This document shows, one piece after another, positions 34,206 to 48,373 of a stretch of DNA of 64,000 nt. The notes under the pieces were generated by a model. The model had not been told where the DNA came from, did no database searches, and saw nothing but the letters and a program-made list of their open reading frames with translations. Origin of the DNA: Alternaria dauci (lineage: Eukaryota; Ascomycota; Dothideomycetes; Pleosporales; Pleosporaceae); NCBI RefSeq assembly GCF_042100115.1, contig NC_091281.1, positions 1,302,001 through 1,366,000 on the forward strand, in the 5' to 3' direction. Both the position numbers and the translations under genes were made by a program. Position 1 is the stretch's first letter, and each line of letters opens with the position of its first letter.

Positions 34206-35676
34206 ATGAGATTTCGAATTAGTTCAGGTGTCACTATCGCAGTCGCCGCCTTGACTGTTGGCGAGAGCTCTGCGCTCTCACCCGAGATCTTCAGTGTTGA
34301 CTCCTCGGCGGTGCCTTCCCAATTGAACCCTCCTGAGTTCGCGCCTGCTTTGGGCGGTGACGTGTTCGATCCAGAAAAGACGGCTGACGATGCTCTCTGG
34401 GACAAATACCTCAAAAAGGGAGACCACATGATGTGTTTGATGGAGGCTACGGATGCAGGCGCAGGATGGCTAGAGCAGGATACCAGACAACCACCTTCCG
34501 CTGCAAGCAAGTGGACAGGCGATCTCCGAGGTGAGCACAATCTCTTCGGATTTCCGATACAATTAGACTAAAACTCGAATAGCTGAGCTCAAAACATGGT
34601 TCTGGCACGAGTCGCAGTACGACAAGGGCTGGGAGTGTGATTTCGAGGGCCTGGGACTCAAAACAACGTTTGAAAGTCTCGGTCTCAACTCACAATCAAA
34701 GTACGACGACGAGGGTGATCCACAGGAAGGGAGCAATGACTGCTATTCACTTCAACATTACGACGAATTCTGGGTTGCAGATCCTGATGACGAATGGGGT
34801 CAGACGATCCCTATCAAAGACCAAAAGTACAAAGTCGACGGCAAGGAGTATACAGTACGTCAAATCCATGTTCACAGGTAGATACAGGATCTTGCAGCGA
34901 GATTTGATGCTAATAAAACACGATAGGCCACAGCCGGCGTCTACCAGTTCGCCATCAACCACGATGGAGGTCTCATTGCCAAGAACATTGAGAGTCCACG
35001 CCATGCCGTTCTCAGTCCGATGTCTTGGGGTCGCAGTGCCAACCCTGGAGAGCTTCCTGCAATCGAGTTTGCGTCTGACATCTTCTGGGCTTACTGGTTC
35101 CGCGATAACCCCAATGTCAAGAACTTTCGGGTCTATGGCGCTCACAATGTCATCAATACGGACACAACTCTTTTGGTAGCTCGAGCCTTGAAGAACGTCG
35201 GTGCAGATCGATTATCGGTCTGGCCGGGCAACGTCTTCAACATTGGGAGCGAGGAGTTTAGAGCTCTGATTGGTAAGTCTTACAGTACACATTCATGCTT
35301 GATGACTGAGACTACTGACAAAGAGAGCCGAGGGGGTTGCTCCTGACCTTACTGTCAGCTCACTGGCTTTGTTGAAAACTTGTGCTGATTACCTCCAGGC
35401 TCACCCATAGGCGCCACGGCCGGTCACCTGCTTACAGCACACAAGGCTGAACTTGGTATCAAGAGGATCACCAAGGTGACTGTAGTGAAGAATGAGAAAT
35501 CGCCATTCAAGAATCGACGTCTTTCGGATGATTTACACATCTTCTTCAGTATCGAAGATGTACCAACCGTTGAAGTAACCAGGCCAAATGAGCCCATTGG
35601 CGTGCTGAAAACCCGAGTCGCCAGCGTCAGGAAGCGGGGGAAGAACGTGGTCCGGGTGCATACCGTAATGACTTAA
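34206..35676 (+). CDS. Secreted protein of unknown function, 406 aa
   Basis: Exons 34206-34530, 34583-34854, 34927-35272 and 35399-35676 join to 406 aa, all with canonical splice sites. A signal peptide (MRFRISSGVTIAVAALTVGE to about residue 23) is followed by a soluble domain. Recognisable blocks are LWDKYLKKGDHMMCLME, ELKTWFWHESQYDKGWECDF, YDEFWVADPDDEWGQ and HAVLSPMSWGRSANPGELPA. After the third intron it continues GSPIGATAGHLLTAHKAELG and ends in a basic tail. There are few cysteines and no catalytic motif I recognise. The conserved-looking Trp/Asp-rich segments suggest a folded extracellular protein. It might be an orphan family of plant-associated fungi; that is only a guess. Confidence 0.8.
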
Positions 35677-35886
35677 AGTTGTGTATGGCGTGTTGAATGA
35701 CGGGCATGGCTGGGGGAGGCATCGAAATCTGTAATGTAGATGTGACCATAAAAGATGCTGCAAATACCGTCGAGGTTCTAGGACCATACCATGCAGGTGT
35801 TCGGTGATGTGTGTCCATGAGTTGGCTCTCTCGTGTATTGTTGCGACAGATCGCTCGTGTTTCATCCTACTCTTCACAAGGCCCAA

Positions 35887-37006
35887 CTACGCTGACCCCT
35901 CGAGTTCTTGCACCCTCTCCAAGATCTTTGCTTTCCACCTCATGTAATCCTCCTGCTGGCGCTCACCCAAATAATCAGTCGCATCTTGCATCATAGTCCC
36001 CAAGCCGATGTAATCACTACCACCAGCCCTCAACCCCATACCCTTGGCCTTGGCTGTCGCATTCTCACTCATCTCCACACCTTCCATCTCATCTCCATCA
36101 GCCTGAGGCTTAACACTATCGAACCACTGCATCTGCAGCCATTTCTCTTCCTTTGCCATCTTCATCGTCTCCTCTATCTTGATCTGAAGTTCGTCGTCTG
36201 TCATGTCCTTGGCAGCAGGTACTTCTATGACAGCCTTGATCGCTGTTGCCATCCATTCATTGTATTGTTGTAATGAAACATCTATGTCTTTCATGCGCGA
36301 ATAGGCTAGGAGGAACACGACGACGACGAGACTTAGTACACGAGCATCGCTGACGTCTCCATGGGATGATAGTGTGGTTCGCTTAGGTCGCTTGCTGGGT
36401 GTTTCGGCGGCGGCGGCGGACATGCGGGACAGCAGTGGGTAGATGGATTCCACTCCTGTGTATACGTGTGGTATCAGACTGGGGTAGTCGAATGACTTTG
36501 CTAAGCCGCGTATAGTGGGCATAACCCATTCTGGTGCTTCGCCATTGTTCTCAACCCTCCTTGGTGTCTTCCTCGCGCTCAATGGCGTTTTGGACGGTGT
36601 GTTGCGTGCTGACGCGGGCGCTGAAGCTGTTGGCTTTCGTGGTGTTGTTGGCTCGCGGGTCGCTGTGCTCTCTGGGAGTGCGCTGCTGAGGTAGTTGTAG
36701 AGTCTCTTGTATATGCGTGGAGGGCAGGGCGGTCGTGATGTGATGGTAGGGAGATTGAGACGCTTCTTCAGCCTTTTGCATGTCAGCGTGGGGTTAGGGC
36801 GTGGGTTGGGTGCTTTTCTACCTCTCGCATGCTAATTGCGCACATGCATATGGCCGTGCGATCTCTTCGTCTGGCTTCATCGATGTCGCAACGCTTCGCG
36901 ATCGCGTGAGCAGCGAAAGCGCGAGCTCTACCAGCTCGGCTGGCAATGGCCCGCTCAGCGTGGGTATCAAGCCCGTAAGGGCTTGTTCTATGCTTGCCCT
37001 GCTCAT
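35887..37006 (-). CDS. ORC6: Origin recognition complex subunit 6
   Basis: Exons 37006-36822 and 36772-35887 join (AG+G = Arg) to 356 aa. The N-terminal cyclin-like fold starts SRASIEQALTGLIPTLSG, continues LPAELVELALSLLTRS and is completed across the intron (LACERLKKRLNLPTI). A Thr/Pro-rich linker with several TP sites (for example EPTTPRK) follows. It suits cell-cycle kinase control but is not proven here. The second helical domain (PEWVMPTIRGLAKSFDYPSL) leads to the C-terminal helices. ORC6 helps ORC bind origins and load MCM. The intron is 49 nt. The assignment rests on overall pattern, since Orc6 diverges quickly. Confidence 0.87.
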
Positions 37007-38203
37007 ATTTTTGTGGGAGTTGTATTGAGTCTGAGTATGGGTCTGGATGTTTGATCCTATGTCGATGTTGACGCGTCAGGTCTCGCGTTCTCACGTGCAC
37101 GCTAAAGTCACCCCTCGTCATCATCCCCAGCATCGACGCGTCTTCTCTCCTCATCTCCTTGACCACATTCACTAGACAGGCCAATCAGCCCCATCACGCC
37201 ACATGAATTCCTCGCGTTTCTACTACGACGAATCTCTAACGTCACCGTGGAGACATACACTATCACACCAGTTTCTAAGCCATCGACACGAAATACTGTG
37301 ACAGCCTTCAATGACCACTATCAGCACTCGACTAGGCGGTCTTGAGCCCTGGTTTACGCGTAATGGCGCATGTCCAGTTTCTCGACGCCGACGACTGTAT
37401 TTTCAGAACACTACATACATTGTAACATGAAAGTCCTGGTTTTCGCCTGTATTTGTCCTGATGCTGCTAAACTTGCTCGTATCACATCTATCTAGGGAAC
37501 TGGTACGACCGCTTCGAGCGCTACTTAAGTTCATTCTCTTTCGTCATACCGTTGCAGTAACACCTCCAACTATACTCACCGCTACCGTCGGCCAATCGGT
37601 GTTTGCGCTTCTATAGAGATGAAGTAGCAAACCGTGCCAAGTACACCAGAGCTATGCTATCGACACATATATTACGCCATGCTACTGCTGCTAACGTCTC
37701 GAATATATTCCAACGTTGTACCGGAGAGGCGTGGTTCAGCGGTCAACCTGCTTCTACCTCCGAACACGTCAACTCGGCCTGACCGACATATTGCGCATAT
37801 GGCTCCTGATCGTCTTCACTGTGCTTGATAGGACACCGTGGCAAGCGCATTCGTCAGCATACCGAAGGTGACGTCCAAACGGTATATAGGTGTAACGCTA
37901 GCAGCCAAGATAGGCAAGGAAGGGAGTACCAAGGCCATGCTGATGACGGGAACTTGCATTTTGACAGCTCGGTTACGACTGTCGAAACCAATGCGGTATG
38001 AGCTCATCGCGACTCATACGTGGTATTTAGGCTTCGTCTGCTTTCTGTTGGAGCATTGCACATTGTCCAAACAACACTTGGAAGACAGTCCTCAAAAGCC
38101 TCCAGCTCTTTTGTAGCCGGCACAACCACATCTTCTACATCCTCCAAACCATATCAGTCACATACCGCGTCTCGATCGAAGCCAAAATTATCGATTGAAA
38201 GCC
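37007..38203. other. Gene-poor stretch, nothing recognised
   Basis: About 1.2 kb contains the ORC6 promoter and the upstream region of the first small secreted protein. Short frames are present, but none has start context, introns or motifs that persuade. Confidence 0.5.
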
Positions 38204-38678
38204 ATGATGCACCTCACCACCATTCTCACGAGCTTGCTTTCTACCTTGCCTATCGCACTCTCCGCACCTACGTATGGCGAGCCATACAACTGCGGCTACG
38301 TGCTTACGGTCCGGAACAGCAGTGCCTATGCTGGTATCTCCGCATACTCCGATTGCACGGCGATCTACTACAATCACTCCATCCCTGGATATCAAGACGC
38401 CTACGCCTACAGCCTCTATGAGGGATGCCAATGCTCATTCCACTTGTAAGTAGCATACGTACATTTGCTTGCATGGACGCACTCCTCATCGGGGTTGGAC
38501 TATCGAAGGCGAACAAGCACCCTCCATACGATGTATACTGACAACTACTAGGAGCGAGGAGAAATGCAAAGGAGCAACCCACCCACCCATGTATGAAGGA
38601 CCAACTGGCACGCCTGGAAAGGAACCCTGCTTCGAGGACCCGAAACCGAAGTGGTACAAGTGCGCGACGATTGGCTGA
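38204..38678 (+). CDS. Small secreted cysteine-rich protein 1 (122 aa)
   Basis: Exons 38204-38445 and 38552-38678 join (TT+G) to 122 aa. A clear signal peptide ends at about residue 21 (MMHLTTILTSLLSTLPIALS). The mature part has seven cysteines: YNCGY, SDCTA, GCQC, EKCKG, EPCFE and YKCAT. The intron follows the CxC motif in phase 2 with donor GTAAGTAGC, exactly as in the gene at 39500. Such proteins are typical effector or cell-wall candidates of fungi that live on plants. No known family was recognised. It sits in a gene-sparse stretch with two other secreted proteins. Confidence 0.82.
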
Positions 38679-39499
38679 TTACTTGATGAGTGGATTGGAT
38701 AGATTTGAAGGCAGATTATATCATAACTTCGCTAGCATGGTAAGATGCCTCTTTCAACCTGTTCTTTCTTTCTTTTGTAGCCGGGTGTTGATATGTTAGC
38801 CCGAATGAATGCGCAGTGTCGTTGCTTGCGCATAGAGTGTGTGAAAACGTTGCGAACGCGTTCTCGCTTTTTCGAACTGAGTTATCAGTCCCCGGGCCTA
38901 GTGATAGTACAGTCCATCTTCTCAAGTCTAGACCGCATAGCCATATGTCAATAATAGATCGAATAGGAAGAGGATTCACCCTACTGCGCCTCGCATACGA
39001 GATGGGGTCTGGATTGACGTTCGAGGAGCAGCATCGGCCCCCATTCACGCCACAACAGTGCATGATTGATGAGCTGGCAATATACACGCATGTATGCGAC
39101 CCTGAATCAATATCAATGGTGTCTGGAAGGGTGCGTTCGTCGTTTCCCGTACGGTTTGACTTCCGTGGAAGGCACGGCCCGAGCCATACAGCGCGAGCCT
39201 TCTGTGGGCTCGGGCATACATTCCTCGAGTGATTCACTCTCACCGGTACATGACCAAGAGCTGCGTGCGAATTCATTACATCGCACAATCTAGCGTGTCA
39301 TCGCGGGTTCGTATAAGAGCAGGCACGAAAGGTCTCACTCTCACTATTTCTCTACAGGTCAAACGACAGTGGGCAGCAAGACCGACTCCAAGCTCCTACC
39401 GACACTGCAACGCAAATCAAATCCGTGTACCAACCCTACCTGAAACAGATACTCAACCCGCACACTAGTCTCTAGGCGAATCCTTGCGACCTTGACGAT
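38679..39499. other. Intergenic, promoter of secreted protein 2
   Basis: A TATA-like box GTATAAGAG lies at 39311-39319, 189 bp before the next ATG. The remainder has no recognisable gene. Confidence 0.5.
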
Positions 39500-40054
39500 A
39501 TGCGTCTCCTCAACTCTTTCTCTGTCGCTTTTCTTGGCTTGTTCTCGGTCGCGCTTGCCACAAAACATCCTCGAGACTTCTCTCTCGCAATGTCTGGTTC
39601 CTTTGCAAAGAACGATAAATGTTACATCAACTCAAACATCTGTGCCGAGGTCATGATCGGAGATAGGGTCAACCAGCAGCTGGACTACAACGGGTGCCAG
39701 AAGATTCTAGACCCAGAAAATGTCACTGGCATTAAGATGTTGAACTGCGAGTGCAACTTGTACTAGTAAGTAGCCAACCAAACACTTGATCACTGCGTCG
39801 CGCCCGTTGATCATCAGCGGGCGCCAGTTAGTGCCCGAAAACACGAGAACATCCGTATGGTCTCGATTTCCATTCTAGACGCTGAAGGCCTACGTACTAA
39901 TTTCTGCCTACCTAGTTCTGTCGACTCTGGATCCTGCAACAGCGGCGTCGACGACACTATCGATAGGCTTGGGCGCTGTAATGTTGTCACGAGGAAGGAA
40001 CGGCGATGGAAGAAGTCGCCTAACTTTTGGAGCTGCCACAACCCTCCTGTCTGA
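39500..40054 (+). CDS. Small secreted cysteine-rich protein 2 (134 aa), paralogue of protein 1
   Basis: Read straight through, the frame stops at TAG right after LNCECNLY. That TAG overlaps a strong donor (TA|GTAAGTAGC) at the same place and phase as in the gene at 38204. Splicing to the acceptor at 39915, which has a perfect TACTAAT branch point and CTACCTAG end, gives exons 39500-39765 and 39916-40054 and a 134-aa product. Exon 2 adds three cysteines (GSCNS, GRCNV and WSCHN). The signal peptide is MRLLNSFSVAFLGLFSVALA. The mature protein has eight cysteines, matching protein 1 in layout though weakly in sequence. The unspliced 88-aa alternative is less likely. Confidence 0.75.
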
Positions 40055-40566
40055 GCCTCGATATACGACTGTGTAGTACCAAGCTCTGCGGAGAGGTGCA
40101 GTACATGGTGGTTGTCAAAGGCCAGATGCGAAACTAGAGCACGCTTTTGGATTCATTGTCGCTAGTCTAGTGTTTTACACTGCGACAACCAATTGAATGC
40201 CTTCTGAATTAGTGTTTAGGCTAGAGCGCGTAGGAAAAGAGTTTCTGGTAGGACCGAATACAGACTAGAGTGTTCTGTATATTCCTTTTTCTTTCAGCTC
40301 ATCTTCGGTCCCACGGTAGTGACCATTCTAGAAGAACGCCATTATGTACAGGATAAGTATCGTGTCTCAGTGTCCGTTTGTATAAGAGACAAACGCTCCT
40401 GCTTCAACAACATGCAAGGCAGCGACAAGACAGAGGCGTTTGTGCATACCTTTCTCAAGTGATTGACCTCATCTTTTCCTCTTTCCGCACGCCGTTGTCC
40501 TCACTCCAACCGTCATTCCGTGATTATTGGCAGCCTGCAACTCAAGAGGTCAATTTCAGTTCTACG
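40055..40566. other. Intergenic, promoter of secreted protein 3
   Basis: A second GTATAAGAG box lies at 40380-40388, 187 bp before the ATG, nearly the same distance as in the preceding gene. No other element was recognised. Confidence 0.5.
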
Positions 40567-41073
40567 ATGCACTTCTCCACCATACTCAGCGCGCTTGCAT
40601 TCGCAGCTGCCGCTGTAGCCAAGTAAGTCACCTCTCTCAAAGATTGTGTCGAAGCATACCATGGCAGTAGCGGAAGTCAATCGACAACAAACGCTATGCA
40701 CGACAAATGCTGCAGCTGAATGCTAACCTTCACCAGCGAGGTGGGCTATGTTACCGACAGCGAAGGCAAGGCTTACCAGCTCGACATCACCGGCCACAAA
40801 AACATCCGCGTCATCACCTCGGACAGAAAAGATGGCTACTACATCAACCCCACCAGCTATCACGTAGAGCCTGCACATGCTTGCAACTTCTACAGCGAGG
40901 CGACCCGTGGCGTTGGATATCTCATCGGCGAGTTCCAGGGTCCTGTCGACGCGGACTTTGGCAGCAACAACTGGGCGGCATTTTATGAGTGTTGGAGCGA
41001 GGATCTCGGGTCCACGCCTCCTGGTGCACGGGTTCGTCGGCGTAGAGCTTCTGTGGTTCCAGGTCGTCTTTAG
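40567..41073 (+). CDS. Small secreted protein 3 (130 aa)
   Basis: Exons 40567-40622 and 40737-41073 join (AA+C = Asn) to 130 aa. Exon 1 is almost exactly the signal peptide (MHFSTILSALAFAAAAVA), and the 114-nt intron sits at the cleavage region. The mature part (EVGYVTDSEGKAYQLDITGH) looks like a compact beta-rich domain with only two cysteines (HACNF and YECWS). It is unrelated by eye to secreted proteins 1 and 2. The Arg-rich tail (ARVRRRRASV) after the second cysteine looks atypical and could mean the 3' end is mis-modelled. No known family was recognised. Confidence 0.75.
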
Positions 41074-41382
41074 TGGCAGTGAGGGAGATACGAACGTTCT
41101 GGATTTGGCAACTACTGGAAATACAAGCTAGAAGAATTCAACCATGATTCGAGGTATGACCAAGTGACTGAGGGCGCATGTCTTTCCAGTGGGCCTTAAG
41201 CCCGACGTGATCAAACAAACTTGCAGTCGATGGAGGTCTGGAGTAATTGCGCTGGCCGTGTTATCGATAAGCTCCTTCAGCCGACCCACTTTTACTTTTC
41301 GCTGCGTCGCGAACTCTAACATTGCGCCTCAAGCCATTCATTCCCCAACCACACGCCACACACACACACGCACACGCACACC
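41074..41382. other. Intergenic, IMP4 promoter
   Basis: The region ends with a CA-rich microsatellite (41357-41381) directly before the IMP4 ATG. Nothing else was recognised. Confidence 0.5.
41357..41381. repeat. CA-rich microsatellite in the IMP4 leader
   Basis: An imperfect run of CA dinucleotides with occasional CG ends one base before the IMP4 start codon. It probably serves as an unstructured 5' leader. Confidence 0.7.
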
Positions 41383-42379
41383 ATGATTCGAAAACAAGCC
41401 CGAGAACGCCGCGACTACCTGTACCGCCGCGCTCTGACTCTCCGCGATGCCGAGCTCGCTTCGAAAAGAGCAGCGCTAAAAGCTTCCCTCGCCAGCGGCA
41501 AGCCTCTGTCCAAAGATGTCGCCGAGGACCAGACCCTGCGCCAGGACTACAAATACGATGAGAGCAGGGCGGACCGGACGGCAGAGGAAGAGCTTGGGCT
41601 GGACGATGAATATGCGCAGCTGTCGGGCGTCGTAGACCCGCGGATACTGGTCACAACTTCGAGAGGTACAAAAGCCTAAGCGCAGTGGGAAGACATGGGC
41701 CATGCTGACGCTGAGATAGACCCGTCCAGCAGACTGGGCACGTTCGCAAAGGAGATCAGACTACTGCTGCCCACGGCGATACGATTGAACCGCGGAAACA
41801 TGATCCTGCCAAACCTCGTCGAGAGCGCAAAATCGGGTGGACTGAGCGACATAGTCTTGCTTCACGAGCACAGAGGAACGCCCACGGCATTAACAGTGTC
41901 GCATTTCCCCCACGGCCCAACCGCCAGCTTCTCATTACAGTAAGCACTCCACCAGCGTCTTCTATAGTCCATTTTACTTACACACATTTCCCAGCAACGT
42001 CGTTCTCCGCGCCGATATCCCCAACGCCTCCCGCGGCACAGTCTCGGAATCCTACCCCCACCTCATTTTCGAAGGCTTCTCCACCAAGCTAGGGCAGCGC
42101 TGCGTGCAGATCCTAAAACACCTCTTCCCGCCCCGTGAAGCCACAGCAAAAATCGGTAACCGCGTCGTCACGTTCAAAAACATTGAGGATACGATTGAAG
42201 TGCGACATCACGTCTTTGTCAAGACTGGTTTCCAGTCGGTCGAGCTGGCCGAGGTGGGACCGCGGATGAGCATGCGGTTGTTTGAGATTAGGGCAGGGAC
42301 GCTGGATAACAAGGAGGGAGATGTGGAATGGCATCTCAACCAGTACACGAGGACGGGACGGAAGAAGGAGTACTTGTAG
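41383..42379 (+). CDS. IMP4: U3 snoRNP protein IMP4 (Brix domain)
   Basis: Exons 41383-41665, 41720-41939 and 41995-42379 join to 295 aa, the family's usual length. The N-terminus ([17 protein letters not shown]) is the typical IMP4 opening. The Brix domain starts at [16 protein letters not shown] across the first junction. The second junction rebuilds SLHNVVLRAD. The domain continues through [34 protein letters not shown] and [19 protein letters not shown]4 works with IMP3 and Mpp10 in the small-subunit processome to pair U3 snoRNA with pre-rRNA in the nucleolus. The 54- and 55-nt introns are canonical. Confidence 0.96.
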
Positions 42380-42735
42380 AGTGGATGCGAAGTGTGTTTG
42401 ACTGCAAAAAGGACAGGATGACTGCAGAGGAGAGCACGGCAGGAAGACCCTCATGGCGCAAAGGAGAACTATTTTCAGTTTGAGATACCACGAATCATAA
42501 GCGATATCCTGAACTCTGGCGTTGAGCGCCTTTGGTATCTCGTCGTAAAGCTGCATGACGCTGATAATGCGCTCCTCGTGCACCAGCCTGTCGTTGTGGC
42601 ACTGCAGTAGTGTTACGCGTGACTGTGACATGGCCCTGGTATAGAACTGGTAAAGCAGGGGTAATCAGCAGCTTTTTGTCCTGCGGATGAGGTGGTATCT
42701 AGCGGACACTAAGAGAACACTTTCAACACTCCCCC
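42380..42735. other. Convergent 3' intergenic region
   Basis: The region lies between the 3' ends of IMP4 and the PRMT5 gene. Nothing was recognised. Confidence 0.5.
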
Positions 42736-45242
42736 TCACATCATGCAGCCATTAGACTTGCTCGAGTGAAGATCAGATACACTCAGCCGTATCCTCTGTC
42801 CGTTGACCGTCATGTAGCTCTCAACAAGCCACTCATACCACACCTTGCGATCATCCGTCTGTCGCCAGAAACTGACTTCAACCTCTGAGTTTGCAGGAAG
42901 CTGCATGGGGTTCTACGCATGACGTTAGTCCTCGTCCTCTATGCATCATCATTTCTGAACGGATAACATACCTTGAGCGGGAACAAGATGGGAAACCAAG
43001 AAATCATATCCTTGCTCTTCTGCTCCATAGTCACAGGGTTCGTGCTCAGTTCCACAGGTCCTTCAGACCCGCTGTAGAGCACAGTTTCAAAGTACGCGCC
43101 GAGACCGTGACAGACGCCGGGTTCTTGGATAGGGAATGCAATTTTGCAGTAGCGCAGGTTGTGCTCGTTTGCGCCGTCGCCGCCGCTGAAGCCGCCTCCG
43201 CCACCCACTGCCGAACCGCCCTTGCGCAGCGAGGACTGTGCTAGAACAGAAGGTGGGAGGGGATGAGTAAACTCCCATGCTGTTCGCACGTTGGGTGTAA
43301 GAGGCGCTTCAAGGTTGAAGTGCTGCATCTTGGTGCCGTTGCTTAGTTGTTGAGAAGCGAATGTTTCTTGGGACTCGGTCGAGAGGTAGTCAAACTGTGT
43401 CAACATGACCACCCACGGGATGTCGAAAGCATTTGGGTCGACACTGGTGCTCCTAGTATACAGATCGGACCAAAGCTTGGGAGTCGAGATGGGAGTGAAG
43501 TGTGCAGTGTAGCTGGACGGGATCGAGATTCCGTGATTTGGGTTTAAGACGTGCTGGACGCCATCGAGACACTCGGGAGACAGTTCGTTGTCGGCAAAAG
43601 ATCCAAGGAGCTCACTGACGAGAATGTCTACTTTGCCGAAAGTACCGTCTGGCTGTGTTGGGCCTTTCCAGGCTCGCATATCCGTTTTGACAACAGTGAC
43701 ACGTCCGCCCCATGTCTCGATGTTGTGCCGTTGCAGCAGTACGTACGCGTTTGGGTTCTTTTCGATCGCATAGACCTTGACAGGGACTCCGGAGCTCGCG
43801 CTGGCGTTGAGCGCACGCGTGACAAGAGGACCACGACCCGATCCTACAACGGCGACAACAACAGCGCCGTTGTCGGAACTAGTGGGTCTTTGCTCGGTGT
43901 GCCAATCTTTCAGCGCCTGCGCAATCGCTCGCTCGTACCACGCATACTTGATCGGATCCTTCTCAAACACCTCGTATGTAATAGATTCGAGATTGTCCGT
44001 CAGGGGTTGCAATGGGCTCTGTAGATAGTCCTGGAACCCACCGCCGAACCGTTCGATTTGGCTCTTGGGTGGCTGGTTGCGCTGCAGATAGCGTACGTAG
44101 CTCAGGTGAGGAGTTGGGTCGTTGCTGCTACTGCTCTTTTTGGATGTCTTCTTTGCAATCTCGGCTGCTTCAGCTGGAGTTGGGGCGGCCATGGGTGAAG
44201 CCCCGGGGCTCGGTGCATCCTCTACTGTACGAGGAGACAGATGGCCTGTAGAGTATGACATGATCATGTCCGGGTCATCGATGCCTGGTAGTGGCCCGAC
44301 ATCCGAGATGAGTAGCCAAGGTCCACGCTGCAAGCGCATGCAACGGAAGATGAAGACCTGGTGCGCTTTTGAGAGGACAAAGGATTGGCGAGCATTGACA
44401 AGGAAAGACGAGGCGAGGAGGTTGAGTAGTCTTACAGGCTCGGAGAACCAGCGTGACTGGACGGCCAAGGATGGAAGGCGACGCGGGAGATCGAGCATGA
44501 CTGACAATCGGTTGTGGTGCTTGCAGATGGACCTGATGGTGTTCCAAGCGTCCCATGAGCTCCAAGAGTCAACGCTCTTCGTCTCACTGCTCGCTTCGAA
44601 CTCGGGCCTTGCGAAGCGAGCTAGGTCTCCCATGTCGTCGCTGCTGGAGTCTGGCTGTCTTCCGTCCATGGGCATCTGGATGTGCAGCTGAATGTAGGAT
44701 CCAGTGACGAGCGCTTCTTTGATAGATCGAGCATACTGAGATACGCCCGTCTGTCCGTGGGCGAGTCTTGGCCCAGGGATGACGAGATTGGTAACACCAC
44801 AGAAAGCAGCATAGGCAACCTCGAGATGGAAGACTTGGCGGGACAAATGCGAGATGATTGGGTCTGGCGAGGACAGGTCAATCCAGGAGCTGGTAAAGGC
44901 TACCAGCTGGCCGATGATGTCGTTGGGAGTAAGTGGTGTGTCAAAGTTGTCCAAGGCCGGTATCAAGGGCAGGGGCTGGTCTTGCGACTCGGCGAGGGTC
45001 TGGGTGTAGGAGTTGAGGAGGCCCAAGACGCGGTTCTGGAAGTGGTCGTTGGTGATGGTGGTAGTAAGCATATCATACTGTCGGGTTGTCAGCCAGGGTC
45101 CTGCCGAGTGCGTGGAGACACTTACCCCGAGATCTTGGGCATGCTGGACCAATTCGGGCGAGACCTGTAGGGTCCGCTTCGACTCGTGCTGGCCAATGTA
45201 AAAGACGGGGGCCGACTCGTCCATGCCGTCCGAGTAGTCCAT
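42736..45242 (-). CDS. PRMT5: Protein arginine methyltransferase 5 (Skb1/Hsl7 type)
   Basis: Exons 45242-45126, 45077-42972 and 42912-42736 join to 799 aa. The start ATG opens MDYSDGMDESAPVFYIGQHE; the frame upstream has no ATG. The first intron (48 nt) lies after VQHAQDLG, and the last exon supplies NPMQLPANSEVEVSFWRQ. The SAM-binding motif VVAVVGSGRGPLV is near residue 441. The double-E active site (SELLGSFADNELSPECLD) is near 531. The N-terminal half forms the TIM barrel typical of PRMT5, and the C-terminus the beta barrel. PRMT5 symmetrically dimethylates Sm proteins and histones and influences polarity and the cell cycle in fungi. It is head-to-head with PRP43. Confidence 0.95.
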
Positions 45243-47995
<2,753 letters not shown>

Positions 47996-48373
47996 GGGGT
48001 TCCGGATTTGCTACGAAATCAATTGTAAAACAAAGGTCCTAGGCGAGCTCAACATTGGCATCGGCATGAACATCATACAAACGAGGCCTGATCTGGTGTA
48101 GCGACATTTGGCGTTGAACTTGCTTATAGATCGGAAAACATACCAGAAGACATGCACGCTGTCATGAAGCGTTTTTAATCTAGATTTTATGCTACTTTCA
48201 CTTCTCAATGCTGCGTGCTGGTTGTCGCTAGCCGAATTCGTCCTAGCACTGTACCCCACATGTCGGTATCTTCACACGCCGACATCTCCAACTTTTTTCC
48301 AAGCTCAGCACATCCGCGACGACGCGATCGCAAACCACATTGCACCTCAGACTTTGCTTACGCTTCCCCAAAA
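47996..48373. other. Intergenic between PRP43 and RPA43
   Basis: Both genes lie on the plus strand. An upstream ATG at 48260, in frame with RPA43, would add 38 residues; the residues it adds look non-conserved. Nothing else was recognised. Confidence 0.5.

Noticed and set aside
39764..39766. TAG as the true stop of secreted protein 2
   Set aside because: It overlaps a donor identical to the one in the paralogue, and a strong branch point and acceptor lead to a second cysteine-rich exon.
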